Notes under the pieces: generated by a model
Told to the model about the DNA's origin: nothing
Databases searched by the model: none
What the model saw: only the letters and a program-made list of their open reading frames with translations
Program-made: the position numbers and the translations under genes
Assembly: GCF_003710905.1 (NCBI RefSeq)
Contig: NZ_RHHV01000008.1
Span: 248,001-312,000, forward strand
Reading direction: 5' to 3'
DNA from: Brevibacillus parabrevis
GTDB lineage: Bacteria; Bacillota; Bacilli; Brevibacillales; Brevibacillaceae
DNA length: 64,000 nucleotides
Shown here: piece after piece, positions 50,639-60,162 of the stretch
Layout of the letters: each line of letters begins with the position of its first letter
Position numbering within the stretch: the stretch's first letter is position 1

Positions 50639-51796
50639 CTATTTGCTTGCTTCCGTAGGCGCGTACATCATGGCGCGCTCCAGCGTGATCCGGTTTTTTT
50701 CCGTAATCTCTGCCCGGCGGGGGATAGCGGGAAACGGTTCGTCAAACAGGCGGGTTGGCAGCGGCAAGTCTGTCTGCGGCTGCCAGCGCTTGAGCCAGCC
50801 AGAAGGCAGGTCGCCATCTTCCAGCGGCTGATCGCTCATCTCGCTCCACACAAGCGTCCATGCCCGCGGCACCACTCGCCAAATGTCGTAGCCGCCGCCG
50901 CCGACCGCGATCCAGCGGCCATCGCACAGCTCGTGAGCGAGGCGGTGGGCGAGCCTTGGGATATCTTGATAAATGCGCATCGAGCAGGAAAGGTGCGTGA
51001 GCGGATCAAACGTATGGGCATCACAGCCGTTTTGGGTCAAAATCACGTCCGGCTTGAAGCCTCTTGCCAGCTTGGACACTAGCTCGCCGTACACTTCCAG
51101 AAAAGAGTCGTCTTCTGTGAACGCATCGAGCGGCACATTGACCGAAAATCCGTAACCGCTTCCATCCCCGCGTTCCGAGAGATTCCCCGTTCCCGGAAAC
51201 AAGTATTTTCCCGTCTCGTGAATGGAGACAGTCAAGACGTTCGGGTCATCGTAAAACGCCCATTGTACGCCATCTCCATGATGCGCGTCGGTGTCGATGT
51301 ACATGACGCGTGCGTTCCAATGTTTGCGCAAATAGGCGATGGCGACGGAGCAATCGTTGTAAATGCAAAAGCCCGAGGCTCTCCCGCGAAACGCGTGATG
51401 CAGGCCGCCAGCAGGATTGAAGGCGTGCTCTGCTTGTCCCTTCATGACAGCATCGACGGCGTTCAACGTCCCTCCGACAATGAGGGCAGCCGATTCGTGC
51501 ATGTTCTGAAAACAGGGGACGTCCTCCGTGCCAAGACCGTAGCTCGCTGCCTGGGGCAGCTCTTTTTTGCTATGGCCCTGATCGCGGACGAACTGGATGT
51601 AGCGTGCGTCATGAACGAGAGCAAGCTCTTCGTCGGTTGCCATGCGCGGGGCAATGATGTCTGACTCAGCGAGTAGGCCGTAGCTGCTCATCAGATCGTG
51701 CATGAGGAGCAGACGGCGTTGGTTAAAAGGGTGGTCATCGTTAAAGTAATACGTGGTGTAGTCGGGGGAGTAGATCAGACGAGCGTTCCGGCTCAC
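50639..51796 (-). CDS. acuC: Acetoin utilisation protein AcuC (class I deacetylase family)
   Basis: The 385-residue protein has HDAC-family metal and catalytic motifs: NPAGGLHHAFRGRASGFCIY, VMYIDTDAHHGDGVQWAFYD and VGGGGYDIWR. In Bacillus, AcuC deacetylates and so activates acetyl-CoA synthetase AcsA, opposing AcuA. The GTG at 51796 overlaps the acuB stop (GTGA), so acuA-acuB-acuC are one unit. acsA is not in the window. Confidence 0.93.
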   Translation of the reverse strand: MSRNARLIYSPDYTTYYFNDDHPFNQRRLLLMHDLMSSYGLLAESDIIAPRMATDEELALVHDARYIQFVRDQGHSKKELPQAASYGLGTEDVPCFQNMHESAALIVGGTLNAVDAVMKGQAEHAFNPAGGLHHAFRGRASGFCIYNDCSVAIAYLRKHWNARVMYIDTDAHHGDGVQWAFYDDPNVLTVSIHETGKYLFPGTGNLSERGDGSGYGFSVNVPLDAFTEDDSFLEVYGELVSKLARGFKPDVILTQNGCDAHTFDPLTHLSCSMRIYQDIPRLAHRLAHELCDGRWIAVGGGGYDIWRVVPRAWTLVWSEMSDQPLEDGDLPSGWLKRWQPQTDLPLPTRLFDEPFPAIPRRAEITEKNRITLERAMMYAPTEASK

Positions 51797-52437
51797 AAAA
51801 TTACCCCCCCATCCGTCGGTCCGACGACAGAAAATCCTCTTTGGAGCAGCAATTGTGTCACGACGCGCGGGTCAATCGTCTGGACGCGGAAGACCAGATT
51901 CTTTTTGCCGGGATTTTTTCCTGGAAACACGATGACACTGGTGACATTCACTTGTGCTTCGCGGAAAATCTGGCTGACCTCAGCCAGCATCCCGACGCGA
52001 TCATCCACTTCTACTTCGATGTGCGAGCTGGGCTTGTTGACCCCGAACAGCTCGATCAGGCTGGAAAACAGGTCGGATTCCGTAATCATCCCGACGAGGC
52101 GGTTTCCTTCCACAATCGGCAAGGAACCGATCTTGTGCTCATAAATCTGGAGGGCGGCATCTTCGATGAAATCAAGCGGGTGAGCAGTGATGACCTGTTT
52201 TTGCATGATATCGGCAACAGGCTTGTGCAGCACGGTATCGTCATCGTCGTGGGTAAGCAAGCGGGAGGGGAGGGCATCGCGCAGATCGCGGTCCGAGACG
52301 ATGCCCACCAGCTTATCGTCATCGAGAACAGGCAAGTGCCTGATTCGGTTGGCTCGAAGCAGCAAGAGGGCTTCTCCGATCGTGGTAGCTGGTTGGGTGG
52401 TAACGACGTTTTTTCGCATGATATCTTCTACGCGCAT
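51793..52437 (-). CDS. acuB: Acetoin utilisation protein AcuB (CBS-CBS-ACT)
   Basis: The 214-residue protein has two CBS domains (about 1-60 and 75-135; VEDIMRKNVVTTQPATTIGE, VADIMQKQVITAHPLDFIED) and a C-terminal ACT domain (about 140-214). CBS pairs usually bind adenine nucleotides, so it may sense energy state for the acetoin/acetate system; its exact task is not known. The ATG at 52437 has GGAGG upstream. It lies 41 bp after acuA and overlaps acuC. Confidence 0.93.
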   Translation of the reverse strand: MRVEDIMRKNVVTTQPATTIGEALLLLRANRIRHLPVLDDDKLVGIVSDRDLRDALPSRLLTHDDDDTVLHKPVADIMQKQVITAHPLDFIEDAALQIYEHKIGSLPIVEGNRLVGMITESDLFSSLIELFGVNKPSSHIEVEVDDRVGMLAEVSQIFREAQVNVTSVIVFPGKNPGKKNLVFRVQTIDPRVVTQLLLQRGFSVVGPTDGGVIL

Positions 52438-52478
52438 GAGTGATGGCCTCCTTGCATCCTTTGAAAAAGATGTCCAGA

Positions 52479-53111
52479 CTAATAAAGAAAGCGATTCTGA
52501 AAACGCATGGCATCAAAAGCGACAACCGTTTCAGCAGGAACTCGTTTTCCGATTTTGGCCATCAGACAGTTGGCGGGATGAGAGCATATTTCCGGATCGT
52601 CTGTCGCCATCCAGGTAAGTCCGACGCTGCCCATTACTTTTTCCATGACCTTTCTGTACTGCCAGACATCAAGCCCTGTACCTTTCAGATCCCAATGCCA
52701 GTAGTACTCGGTCGTGATAATCACGTAGTCTTCCATCGCGTCGTCCGCAAAAGATACTTCAAGGAGCTTCTTGGCTACGCCGCCCGCGCGAACTTTGTCA
52801 CTGATCTCGATGGCGCCAAGCTCAAGCAGGTCGGGCAGCTTGGCCATGGACCAGCGCTCCAGCGGATCGGGATGGAGGAAGGTGACATAGCCGAGAACGA
52901 GGTCGCCTTCCCGCGCCAAAATAATGCGTCCTTCCGGCAGATCGGCAATTTCGATCAGAGCTTCGTGTTGCTGCTCCGGGATGCGGAATGCCTTCAGCCC
53001 TTCATCAAAGCGCAGGTCAGCCAAATGCCTCCCCGTAACCGGTCCCTCGATGAGAAGCTCTTTTCCGTTCACGATCATGCTCGCAGAATGATAGCGTTTG
53101 ACGTGTTCCAT
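52479..53111 (-). CDS. acuA: Protein acetyltransferase AcuA (GNAT family)
   Basis: The 210-residue GNAT acetyltransferase should inactivate acetyl-CoA synthetase by acetylating its active-site lysine. The acetyl-CoA region includes ELGAIEISDKVRAGGVAKKL, and family segments TTEYYWHWDLKGTGLDVWQY and ATDDPEICSHPANCLMAKIG are present. The ATG at 53111 has GGGGGGAA upstream. It is first of acuABC. A terminator lies just upstream at 53134-53165, so its promoter must overlap that hairpin or lie within the penicillin-binding protein gene. Confidence 0.93.
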   Translation of the reverse strand: MEHVKRYHSASMIVNGKELLIEGPVTGRHLADLRFDEGLKAFRIPEQQHEALIEIADLPEGRIILAREGDLVLGYVTFLHPDPLERWSMAKLPDLLELGAIEISDKVRAGGVAKKLLEVSFADDAMEDYVIITTEYYWHWDLKGTGLDVWQYRKVMEKVMGSVGLTWMATDDPEICSHPANCLMAKIGKRVPAETVVAFDAMRFQNRFLY

Positions 53112-53133
53112 CAGTTCCCCCCCTTTGCTTGTA

Positions 53134-53165
53134 GAAAAAGAGAGATGGCGATTGCGACCATCTCT
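53134..53165 (-). terminator. Terminator of the penicillin-binding protein gene
   Basis: AGAGATGG (53141-53148) pairs with CCATCTCT (53158-53165), followed on the minus strand by CTTTTT. Confidence 0.82.
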
Positions 53166-53184
53166 GCTGATTCTTCTTCCTAGT

Positions 53185-56100
53185 CTATTCTGTGGTGGTT
53201 GCCGTTACGTTGTTTGAATGTGGCGATTCTCCGTAACTGTTGACGGCGGTGATGTAGTAACTGCCGTTCGGAACGTTTGTTGCGTGCGTGTAGCTCGTTG
53301 CCGATACGGTGTCGAGCAGCAAATAGCCGCTTGCCGCATCCGGGCTGAAATACACGTTGTAGGCAATGACCTGCTCGGTGGAACTGTTGCCTTTCCAGGA
53401 CAGCTTCACGTTGTTGCCGCTTGCCTTGAGCGACAGCGATTTCGGAGCGGAAGGAGGTGAAGCGGAAGGCGTATTCGGGTTTGGATTCGAATTGCCGTTT
53501 GTGCCGTCTCCCGACCCTTGCTCGCCTGGATTCGTTTGATTGTTGCCGCTGTTATTGCCGCTGCCGTTATCCGTCGGTGGAGTCGTCGTGTCACCCGGCT
53601 GCGGCGTTCCCGTGTCTGTGCCCGGCAGCTCCCACGTATGGGAGGACGAGCCGACAGAAGCGATAGCAGAAGGGGAGGACTCGTTTCCGGCGATATCGAC
53701 TGCTGTGACATAGTAGCCCAGATCACCGCTGCCTGATGCCGAATCGGCGAAGGTCAGTTCGGCCGGATCTTTCACTGTTGCGACTTTGACAAAGCCGTTT
53801 TGCGGATCGGCGCGGTAGATGCGGTATCCGACGAGATCGGCTTCCTTGCCAGACTGCCAGGAGAGCGAAATCTGTTTGCCAGAGCCGCTTGCGGTCACTC
53901 CGCTTGGCGCTGACGGCGCTCCGCCGACCTCTGTGCGCGGGTCTTCCTTGTCCGGGAGACGCTGCTCCCAGTCAGGCGGCTGACTTGCCACTTTGCTGTT
54001 TTTGGCTTGAATCTGTTCCTTGGAAGGAAGCGGATCAGGCGAGCGGTAGAAAATGCCTTCGGTGACAAAATCGTCCGGAGTGCCTTCCTTCGCCAGATAA
54101 CGTTCCCCGTTGTACGTAATCAATCTGGCTTTTTGGTGAGAATCGTCCACCTTCGTCGGAACGAAGCGGCGATTGAACAAGTCGGTAATCACATGTCCTG
54201 CCTGCTTGGACAGCTCGCTTGGCAGCAATCCGGATTTGGAATCGACTGTTGCGCTGACAATCCCTGCCGGCTTTTTAAAGGTTGCGTCAGGGGGAGACAA
54301 GTTCGGGTGCTTGTCCATGATTTCTTTCATGACCTTGCCCCAGACAACCATTGGCACGTATTTGTCCGCATCCGGCATCGGGTAAGGCTCGTCAAATCCG
54401 ACCCAGACACCCATGGACAACTCCGGCGTGTAGCCGACGAACCAGAGGTCGTTGCTGTTGTTGGTTGTCCCGGTTTTGCCTGCCACATCGACTTTGCGCG
54501 GTACAAATTTGCGAATGTGGGTACCTGTTCCCGCGTTTACGACCGAGCGCATCATGTCTGTGATCAGGTAAGCGGTTTGCTCGCTGTAGACTTGAACAGG
54601 CTGTGCTTCGTGACGATAGACTACCTTGCCCTGACTGTCTTCGATTCTGTCGATGAGGTATGCATCCACAAAGGAGCCGTGGTTAGCGAACGTCGCGTAG
54701 GCATTGGTCATTTCCTCCGCCGTCGTCCCGTATGTAAGTCCGCCGATTACGCCTGTTGCAGCGTGGTTGTCTGCATCGACCAGCGTGGTGATCCCCATTT
54801 TTTTGACGTATTCGAGTGCGGTAGGAATCCCGACCTTCAAGTACGTCTTGATCGCGGGAATATTCCAGGACATTCGCAGCGCTTCACGTGCACTCATGAT
54901 TCCTTGCCATTTGTTGTTCCAGTTTTTCGGCAGGTGAGAGCCGTTTTGGCCGTCTGCGAGCAGCACGGGTGCGTCATCGATTGGCGAAGCTGGCTGCAAA
55001 AGCCCCAGTTCAAAGGCAGGAGCGTAGGCTGCCAGCGGCTTCATCGCCGAACCAGGCTGGCGCGGCACAGTCGCGTGGTTTGTCTGCTCCACTTTAAAAT
55101 CGCGTCCGCCGATCATCCCGAGAATCGCGCCCGTTTTATTATGGATGAGCATGGCTCCGACTTCTTCCAGCGCGTTCTCGATTTTCTCCGTCTTGCCGTT
55201 GGAGCGGCGAATCGTGTAGGTGCGGTTTTTTCCGAAGTTTTTCGGATCGGTCGCAACAGCTTGCATAATATTGTAGACATTTTTGTCAATCGTGGTGTGG
55301 ACCTTGTAGCCTTTGCGCAAAATGTCGCGGCGCTTGTCCTCGACCAGTTGACGGTATTCGTTGCGTCCGATGGTGGACTTGTCGCGCCCTTTTTCCGCGA
55401 GATCAGCATCGACCAGCTGACGGGCGGCCCGATCCTCGATCTCCATCATCAGGAACGGAACTTCGCGGTACGCTTGCTGGGCAGGCTTGGCCAGCTGCGC
55501 TTTCAGGTCGGCCTTGAGCGCACCATCGTACTGGGCCTGGGTAATGTAGCCATTTTCCATCATGCGGTCCAGCACCATTTTCTGGCGCTCCTTGCCGCGC
55601 TGATAGCTTTCGGCGCGAAATGGAGAGTACGCGCCAGGATTTTGAATCATGCCAGCGAGGTAAGAGCCTTCGCTGAGATTCAGTTCCTTCACATCTTTGC
55701 CAAAAATCCCTTTGGCGGCAGCCTGTACACCGTAGACGTTGGAGCCGTTGGCGTTTTTCCCGAAGTAAATTTCGTTCATGTAGGCTTCCAAAATCTGATC
55801 TTTGGAAAACATGCGCTCGATCCGGATGGCACTGAAGATTTCCCGCGCTTTTCGGGTGTGGCTCACTTCAGCGGAGAGGATCGTATTTTTTACGAGCTGC
55901 TGCGTAATCGTACTACCGCCTGTCACGACAGGTTGGTTGGTGAATTCCTGGATCGCTCCACGCATTGTGGATTGAAGGGAAACGCCGGAATGTTGGTAGT
56001 AGGTTTTGTCTTCTGTTGCGATGATGGCATTGATCAAATAAGGAGAAACGTCTGCCTTTTTCACCAAGCGCCGATCGCCTTCTTCAGCCCGCAATTGGCC

Positions 56101-56358
56101 GATGAGAGAGCCGTCGTTGTAGTAGGCGAATCCAGTCAGATAATTGGTGAAAATTTTGTCCTCCAGTTCCTCCTTGCTGCGCACTGGCTCGTCTTTCACG
56201 AGTGCGGCAACATAACCTGTCACGATTCCTCCGGCGACAGCTGCCCCCATAAGCCCAAGCAGAAACACCATCTGTACGATGATCCATATTATTCTGCCAC
56301 GGCTACGGCGTCGCTTTTTTTTCGACGGTTCAGAGGAAGATGTGTGGTTATTCGACAT
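53185..56358 (-). CDS. Class A penicillin-binding protein (PBP1A-like) with two FN3 domains
   Basis: The 1057-residue protein makes and cross-links peptidoglycan. After a basic cytoplasmic tail (KKKRRRSRGR) comes one membrane helix (about 22-52), then the GT51 glycosyltransferase (about 75-260; ATEDKTYYQHSGV, GGSTITQQLVKN, KAREIFSAIRIERMFSKDQI). The transpeptidase (about 385-690) has Ser437 in SAMK, SWN and KTG at Lys628 (AGKTGTTNN). Two fibronectin III domains (about 825-910 and 970-1057) are joined by a Gly/Asn/Thr/Pro linker. FN3 tails are common in Gram-positive PBPs and may bind wall or partners. Confidence 0.93.
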   Translation of the reverse strand: MSNNHTSSSEPSKKKRRRSRGRIIWIIVQMVFLLGLMGAAVAGGIVTGYVAALVKDEPVRSKEELEDKIFTNYLTGFAYYNDGSLIGQLRAEEGDRRLVKKADVSPYLINAIIATEDKTYYQHSGVSLQSTMRGAIQEFTNQPVVTGGSTITQQLVKNTILSAEVSHTRKAREIFSAIRIERMFSKDQILEAYMNEIYFGKNANGSNVYGVQAAAKGIFGKDVKELNLSEGSYLAGMIQNPGAYSPFRAESYQRGKERQKMVLDRMMENGYITQAQYDGALKADLKAQLAKPAQQAYREVPFLMMEIEDRAARQLVDADLAEKGRDKSTIGRNEYRQLVEDKRRDILRKGYKVHTTIDKNVYNIMQAVATDPKNFGKNRTYTIRRSNGKTEKIENALEEVGAMLIHNKTGAILGMIGGRDFKVEQTNHATVPRQPGSAMKPLAAYAPAFELGLLQPASPIDDAPVLLADGQNGSHLPKNWNNKWQGIMSAREALRMSWNIPAIKTYLKVGIPTALEYVKKMGITTLVDADNHAATGVIGGLTYGTTAEEMTNAYATFANHGSFVDAYLIDRIEDSQGKVVYRHEAQPVQVYSEQTAYLITDMMRSVVNAGTGTHIRKFVPRKVDVAGKTGTTNNSNDLWFVGYTPELSMGVWVGFDEPYPMPDADKYVPMVVWGKVMKEIMDKHPNLSPPDATFKKPAGIVSATVDSKSGLLPSELSKQAGHVITDLFNRRFVPTKVDDSHQKARLITYNGERYLAKEGTPDDFVTEGIFYRSPDPLPSKEQIQAKNSKVASQPPDWEQRLPDKEDPRTEVGGAPSAPSGVTASGSGKQISLSWQSGKEADLVGYRIYRADPQNGFVKVATVKDPAELTFADSASGSGDLGYYVTAVDIAGNESSPSAIASVGSSSHTWELPGTDTGTPQPGDTTTPPTDNGSGNNSGNNQTNPGEQGSGDGTNGNSNPNPNTPSASPPSAPKSLSLKASGNNVKLSWKGNSSTEQVIAYNVYFSPDAASGYLLLDTVSATSYTHATNVPNGSYYITAVNSYGESPHSNNVTATTTE

Positions 56359-56559
56359 AGTCTACGACCCCCTAGCATACCCCCTAATTATACCATACGA
56401 GGAACCATGAGGGTAGAAGCGATGATAGCGTCTACAGAGAAGTTCCGTGCATCGTCTGAATCTGTCAAAAAGTGTTGCGTTTTGCCTGTTTATGGCCGAA
56501 CGCGGTTTAGGTTTATACGAGAAGCAGGATCGAGCTTGCCACCAGGAGCACAGCCATGG

Positions 56560-56875
56560 TGATGTGAAAGCCGCGCTCGTTTCTCTGGAGAAACTTGCGG
56601 AGTTGAGCGGCGTCAGCAAGACGATGATCGGGCAGATTGAAAGAGGGGCTGTTGAAATCGAAGGGGGAGGCTCGTTAGGCTCCGGTGCTCATCAGGAGGG
56701 AACGGAAGAGTTTTTGACGGTTTTTTCCGGGGAGCTGGCAGTCGAGATCAAAGGAGAGACGTATACGTTGCGGGCTGGCGATTCGCTTCGCTTCAAGGCA
56801 GACAGGCCGCACAGCTATCGCAACGAGGGAGCGGAGCTGGTTCGCGTGAGCATGGTCATCTACTATCCGGGGTGA
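56560..56875 (+). pseudogene. XRE-cupin regulator with a large internal deletion
   Basis: The frame keeps the recognition part of an XRE helix-turn-helix (LAELSGVSKTMIGQIERG) and then passes straight into a cupin domain (GSGAHQEGTEEFLTVFSGEL, LRAGDSLRFKADRPHSYRNE, VSMVIYYPG). Intact members (about 180-190 residues) have the first HTH helices before this and roughly 60-70 residues of HTH end and linker in between. Both are missing, and no start with a ribosome site fits. This is a decayed relic, or a much reduced gene; a frame is open from 56447. Confidence 0.75.
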
Positions 56876-56920
56876 TCTTTTGCAACGGATGGACGAGGAG
56901 CGAAAGAGGGCTGATCATAG

Positions 56921-56957
56921 AAAAAAGAGCAGGCCGACGGGCGGCACTGCTCTTTTT
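56921..56957. terminator. Bidirectional terminator, 3' of rpsD
   Basis: AAAAAAGAGCAG (56921-56932) pairs with CTGCTCTTTTT (56947-56957), with T-runs on both strands. Confidence 0.88.
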
Positions 56958-56969
56958 ATGTCCAGACGA

Positions 56970-57569
56970 TTAACGGCTGTAGAACTCAACGATCAGAACT
57001 TCGTTGATTTCGGAAGGCATTTCTTCACGGTCTGGGAGACGAGTGTAAGTACCTTCAGCAGCAGCATCGTTGAATGTTACGTAGTTTGGCAGGAAGTTGC
57101 GAGCTTCCAAAGAGTCCTTGATCAGTTGCAGACCACGGGACTTTTCACGGATGGAAATCACATCACCCGGTTGAACACGGTAAGATGGGATGTTCACTTT
57201 TTTGCCGTTTACCAGGAAGTGGCCATGGTTTACCAGCTGACGAGCAGCAGGGCGAGTTGGAGCGAAGCCCATGCGGTATACCAGGTTGTCCAGGCGGGAT
57301 TCCAGCAATTTCATGAAGTTTTCACCGACTACGCCAGCCATTTTGCTAGCTTGGTCGAAAGTGCGGCGGAATTGTTTTTCGTTAAGGCCAAACATGTGGC
57401 GCAGTTTTTGCTTTTCTTGCAACTGGATTCCGTACTCGGACAGTTTACGACGGTTGTTGTGACCGTGTTGGCCCGGAGGGAAGTTGCGCTTGATGTCTTT
57501 TCCTGTACCGTCGAGGGAGATGCCCAGACGACGAGCCAGTTTGTGGCGAGGTCCTGTGTAACGTGACAT
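56970..57569 (-). CDS. rpsD: 30S ribosomal protein S4
   Basis: S4 is a primary 16S rRNA-binding protein of the small subunit and, in many bacteria, a translational repressor of its own mRNA. The 199-residue protein starts [20 protein letters not shown] and has the S4 RNA-binding domain (about 90-150: [20 protein letters not shown], then [20 protein letters not shown]). The ATG at 57569 has AAAGGAG upstream. It is monocistronic, with a leader of about 200 nt. Strong codon bias fits high expression. Confidence 0.97.
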   Translation of the reverse strand: MSRYTGPRHKLARRLGISLDGTGKDIKRNFPPGQHGHNNRRKLSEYGIQLQEKQKLRHMFGLNEKQFRRTFDQASKMAGVVGENFMKLLESRLDNLVYRMGFAPTRPAARQLVNHGHFLVNGKKVNIPSYRVQPGDVISIREKSRGLQLIKDSLEARNFLPNYVTFNDAAAEGTYTRLPDREEMPSEINEVLIVEFYSR

Positions 57570-57768
57570 GTATTCAGTCTCCTTTAAATTGGATTCGTAG
57601 GTGTTTACTTCCGGCAGGTTAGTTCCTACTTTATCTACACGAACTTCGGACGGTAGCGTTTCCGCATCGTGCTCCTCACAGATATTCAGCCGCAGTCTGT
57701 AAAGGGAGGGAACTAAGAAGGTGTATCCTTCCGTTTTTACCTACAATCAATGCTACCCTGTACACATA
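57570..57768 (-). ncRNA. Long rpsD leader, candidate S4 autoregulatory RNA
   Basis: About 200 nt separate the promoter from the S4 start. The minus strand has several GC-rich helices and a conserved-looking stretch before the ribosome site. In Bacillus the rpsD leader binds S4. Structure was not computed, so this rests on position and length. Confidence 0.5.
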
Positions 57769-57774
57769 CACTTA

Positions 57775-57804
57775 ATCATACTAGGCGAGGTGTGGGGAAG
57801 TCAA
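57775..57804 (-). promoter_or_regulatory. Sigma-A promoter of rpsD
   Basis: On the minus strand TTGACT (57799-57804) and TATGAT (57775-57780) are 18 nt apart. Confidence 0.7.
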
Positions 57805-57806
57805 GT

Positions 57807-57852
57807 GAAAAGACATGCGAAAAGACATGCGCCATCCTATAAGAGCGATGGC
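57807..57852. repeat. 12-bp tandem repeat and hairpin between SLH gene and rpsD promoter
   Basis: GAAAAGACATGC occurs twice in direct tandem (57807-57818, 57819-57830), directly upstream of the rpsD -35. Next to it GCCATC (57831-57836) pairs with GATGGC (57847-57852). On the minus strand the hairpin followed by two TCTTTTC runs may be the weak terminator of the SLH gene. Confidence 0.6.
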
Positions 57853-57864
57853 ACAAAAGTCTTA

Positions 57865-60162
57865 TTAGTCGCGGAGGGCGGCTGACAGAGACTCCGGGGT
57901 GCCGCGTTTTTCCAAAAAGCGCGTGAACGTAATGGCCGCATCCGCACGCGATACGGCTGCTTGTGGCGCAAACGTCGTCTTTTCCGCAGGCACGATGCCC
58001 ATGGCCGTCGCGATAATAATCGAAGCACGGTGCTTGGCGTTTGCGATATCCGTGAACGACGACTGGAACATGCCAGGGTAGTCGGTCAGCTTGTTGTAGC
58101 CAAGCGCCCGAACGATCATGTCGGCCAATTCATCGCGCGTAATCGCTTGATCAGGATTCAGTGCAGACGCGTTTTTGTCCAAAAGGCCGCGGTCTACAGC
58201 ACCTTCGACAGCGGAGAAGAAGCGGGAGCCGTTTGCCACGTCGCTGTAAGTCGCCTTTCTTTCGGCGGAGTACACCGGGTATTGCTGGCCCTGGTTCAGG
58301 CTGATCATCAGCATCTCGATCATTTCGCCGCGAGTGATCGGTTTTTGCGGCAAAATTTTGCCATCTTCCAGAGAGAGGGCGTCGTATTCGTACATCAAAA
58401 GCAGTTCCTTTTCAGCGGGATGATCTTTGAGATCAAGCGGTGCCTGGCGATGCAGGTTGATCGCTTTTCCAGATGCAGTCGAGTGCCACTCGCCTGACGT
58501 CGCATCGAGGTAGTAAGGCTGCTCGAACGGCGTTGCAGTCACGCGATAGACAAGCTTCGCAGTTCGTTTCGGAATGTAGGACGGCTGATTCTGCACTTTC
58601 TTGTTGTCTTCCTCGCTGAGCGGTTCAAGGGCATAAACCGCTTCTGCCTCCGATTCTTTCCACCAGGACTGGACAGCTTCTTCCGCAGACAAGTGCTTTG
58701 GTACTTTCGTCGGATAAGTTTCGCCGCCGAAATCAGCGTTGTAGGACAAAAGTTCGCCTGTTTCCGAGTCGTACGTAAGGTAGGCAGAACCGCTGGCTGC
58801 GGCGACACCGTCGATATAGCGTTCAAACGAGATGCGGAAGCGGTCGGAGTTATACGGTTCTACTTCTGCTTCACTCTCGCCACGATCAAGCAAAAACAAC
58901 TGGTGTGCTGAAGTAGGCGTCCACTTGCGCACGGTTTCCATCGCCGCCTCCGTCAGCTTTTTCGCATCGGCAGTCTTTCCGGATTTTTCCCCGTCTTTTC
59001 GCACAGGCCGATCTTTGCTGTACGAATAAATGTCTCCTGTTACGGCGTCGAATGAGACAAATACGTAGCCGTCGCCTTCCTTGCCTTTTTGGGCGTATTC
59101 AAGATTCCAGATCGCGCGGTTGGCCTGGTAATCTCTTTCGTTATAGTTGGCGGAACGAAGCTCGTAATTGGCGAGGTCAAACGTCTTTTCCGCCCACTTG
59201 ACCGCTTCGTCCTGGCTCAGTACCCCGCCGGAGCGGCGCGGAGAGAGCGGTTTGCTGCTGACGGCGACAGGCTCCTTCAACTCGCTGCGGGGAGTGAGGG
59301 ATGAAGTGTTCAAGGCTTTGCCGCTTTTGGCGTCGATGTAGAAAGCAAACGGATTGTTATAAGCGAGTGAGACGCTGTTTTTTTCAGAACCGGAACGATT
59401 CCAGGGCAAAAGGTAAGCAAGCTGCGGGTCTGCCTGTTCCTGGAAAAGCTTTTCCGCTTCCTCCAAAGAAATCGCCTGGTCAGGCTTTTCGAATTTCACC
59501 TCGTTCCACGACAAGGAAAATTGATTGACGACCCCTGAGCCGTTTACTGTGATGTCTGCTCCGTTATCCGGGAACAGAACATCATCCACCACGCGGACAA
59601 AGCGGAATGTATAGGAAGCATCGGCATTGAGCGGCGTTTTTTGCTCCGGCGTCTCGCGCAGGTAGAGGCGAGTTTCGGCAGCCTTGCCCGGATTGTGCTT
59701 TTTCAAAAACTGCTCGGCGGCAGTGCGGGCATCTTCATAGGACACTCTTTTGGCGTAAGGCAGGTTGCTGCTGCTTTGATCGTAATAGGAGTAAGAGGTC
59801 AACTCGCCAGTGTTGGCATGGATGCTGACGCTGTACGACAGAAGCGTTTGCTCATTTTTCGAGTCCTTTTTTGTCCAGCTGAACGACCACTCCGGGAAGG
59901 CGCGCCAGCTGTCAGAGGAGCGAAACGACACGTTTGTCAGTGTGAGCCCGCTGGTCGGAACCACTTTTGCCGCAAGAGTAAGCGCCGCTTCTTTGGACAG
60001 CTTTACTTTGCTTGCCGCCGCCAGCAGAGTGCTGTCAGCTGGATTGGCAGCGACTATTTTGCCTGTAGCGGCTGCAGGTGTTTGGGCATATGCTTGTGCT
60101 GCGGGAAGCAGCAGGCTTGCTGTCAATACGAATGAGCTGGATCGAATTATCCAAGGCTTCAT
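57865..60162 (-). CDS. SLH-domain surface protein with YcdB/YcdC-type repeats
   Basis: The 765-residue protein has a signal peptide (hydrophobic core SSFVLTASLLLPAAQAYA, cleavage near residue 29) and is exported. The middle (about 40-560) contains PepSY/YcdB-YcdC-like units (for example SYEDARTAAEQFLKK; SQDEAVKWAEKTFDL; SAEEAVQSWWKESEA). The C-terminal 180 residues hold two or three S-layer homology segments (PITRGEMIEMLMISL; AITRDELADMIVRALGY; VSRADAAITFTRFLEKRG) that anchor it to pyruvylated wall polymer. The ATG at 60162 has GGGGGGAA upstream. A protease-inhibitor or sporulation-related role is possible. Confidence 0.87.
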   Translation of the reverse strand: MKPWIIRSSSFVLTASLLLPAAQAYAQTPAAATGKIVAANPADSTLLAAASKVKLSKEAALTLAAKVVPTSGLTLTNVSFRSSDSWRAFPEWSFSWTKKDSKNEQTLLSYSVSIHANTGELTSYSYYDQSSSNLPYAKRVSYEDARTAAEQFLKKHNPGKAAETRLYLRETPEQKTPLNADASYTFRFVRVVDDVLFPDNGADITVNGSGVVNQFSLSWNEVKFEKPDQAISLEEAEKLFQEQADPQLAYLLPWNRSGSEKNSVSLAYNNPFAFYIDAKSGKALNTSSLTPRSELKEPVAVSSKPLSPRRSGGVLSQDEAVKWAEKTFDLANYELRSANYNERDYQANRAIWNLEYAQKGKEGDGYVFVSFDAVTGDIYSYSKDRPVRKDGEKSGKTADAKKLTEAAMETVRKWTPTSAHQLFLLDRGESEAEVEPYNSDRFRISFERYIDGVAAASGSAYLTYDSETGELLSYNADFGGETYPTKVPKHLSAEEAVQSWWKESEAEAVYALEPLSEEDNKKVQNQPSYIPKRTAKLVYRVTATPFEQPYYLDATSGEWHSTASGKAINLHRQAPLDLKDHPAEKELLLMYEYDALSLEDGKILPQKPITRGEMIEMLMISLNQGQQYPVYSAERKATYSDVANGSRFFSAVEGAVDRGLLDKNASALNPDQAITRDELADMIVRALGYNKLTDYPGMFQSSFTDIANAKHRASIIIATAMGIVPAEKTTFAPQAAVSRADAAITFTRFLEKRGTPESLSAALRD

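Noticed and set aside
54007..56562. 851-codon plus-strand frame opposite the penicillin-binding protein gene
   Set aside because: It is antisense to a complete PBP with all motifs; the translation has no recognisable pattern.
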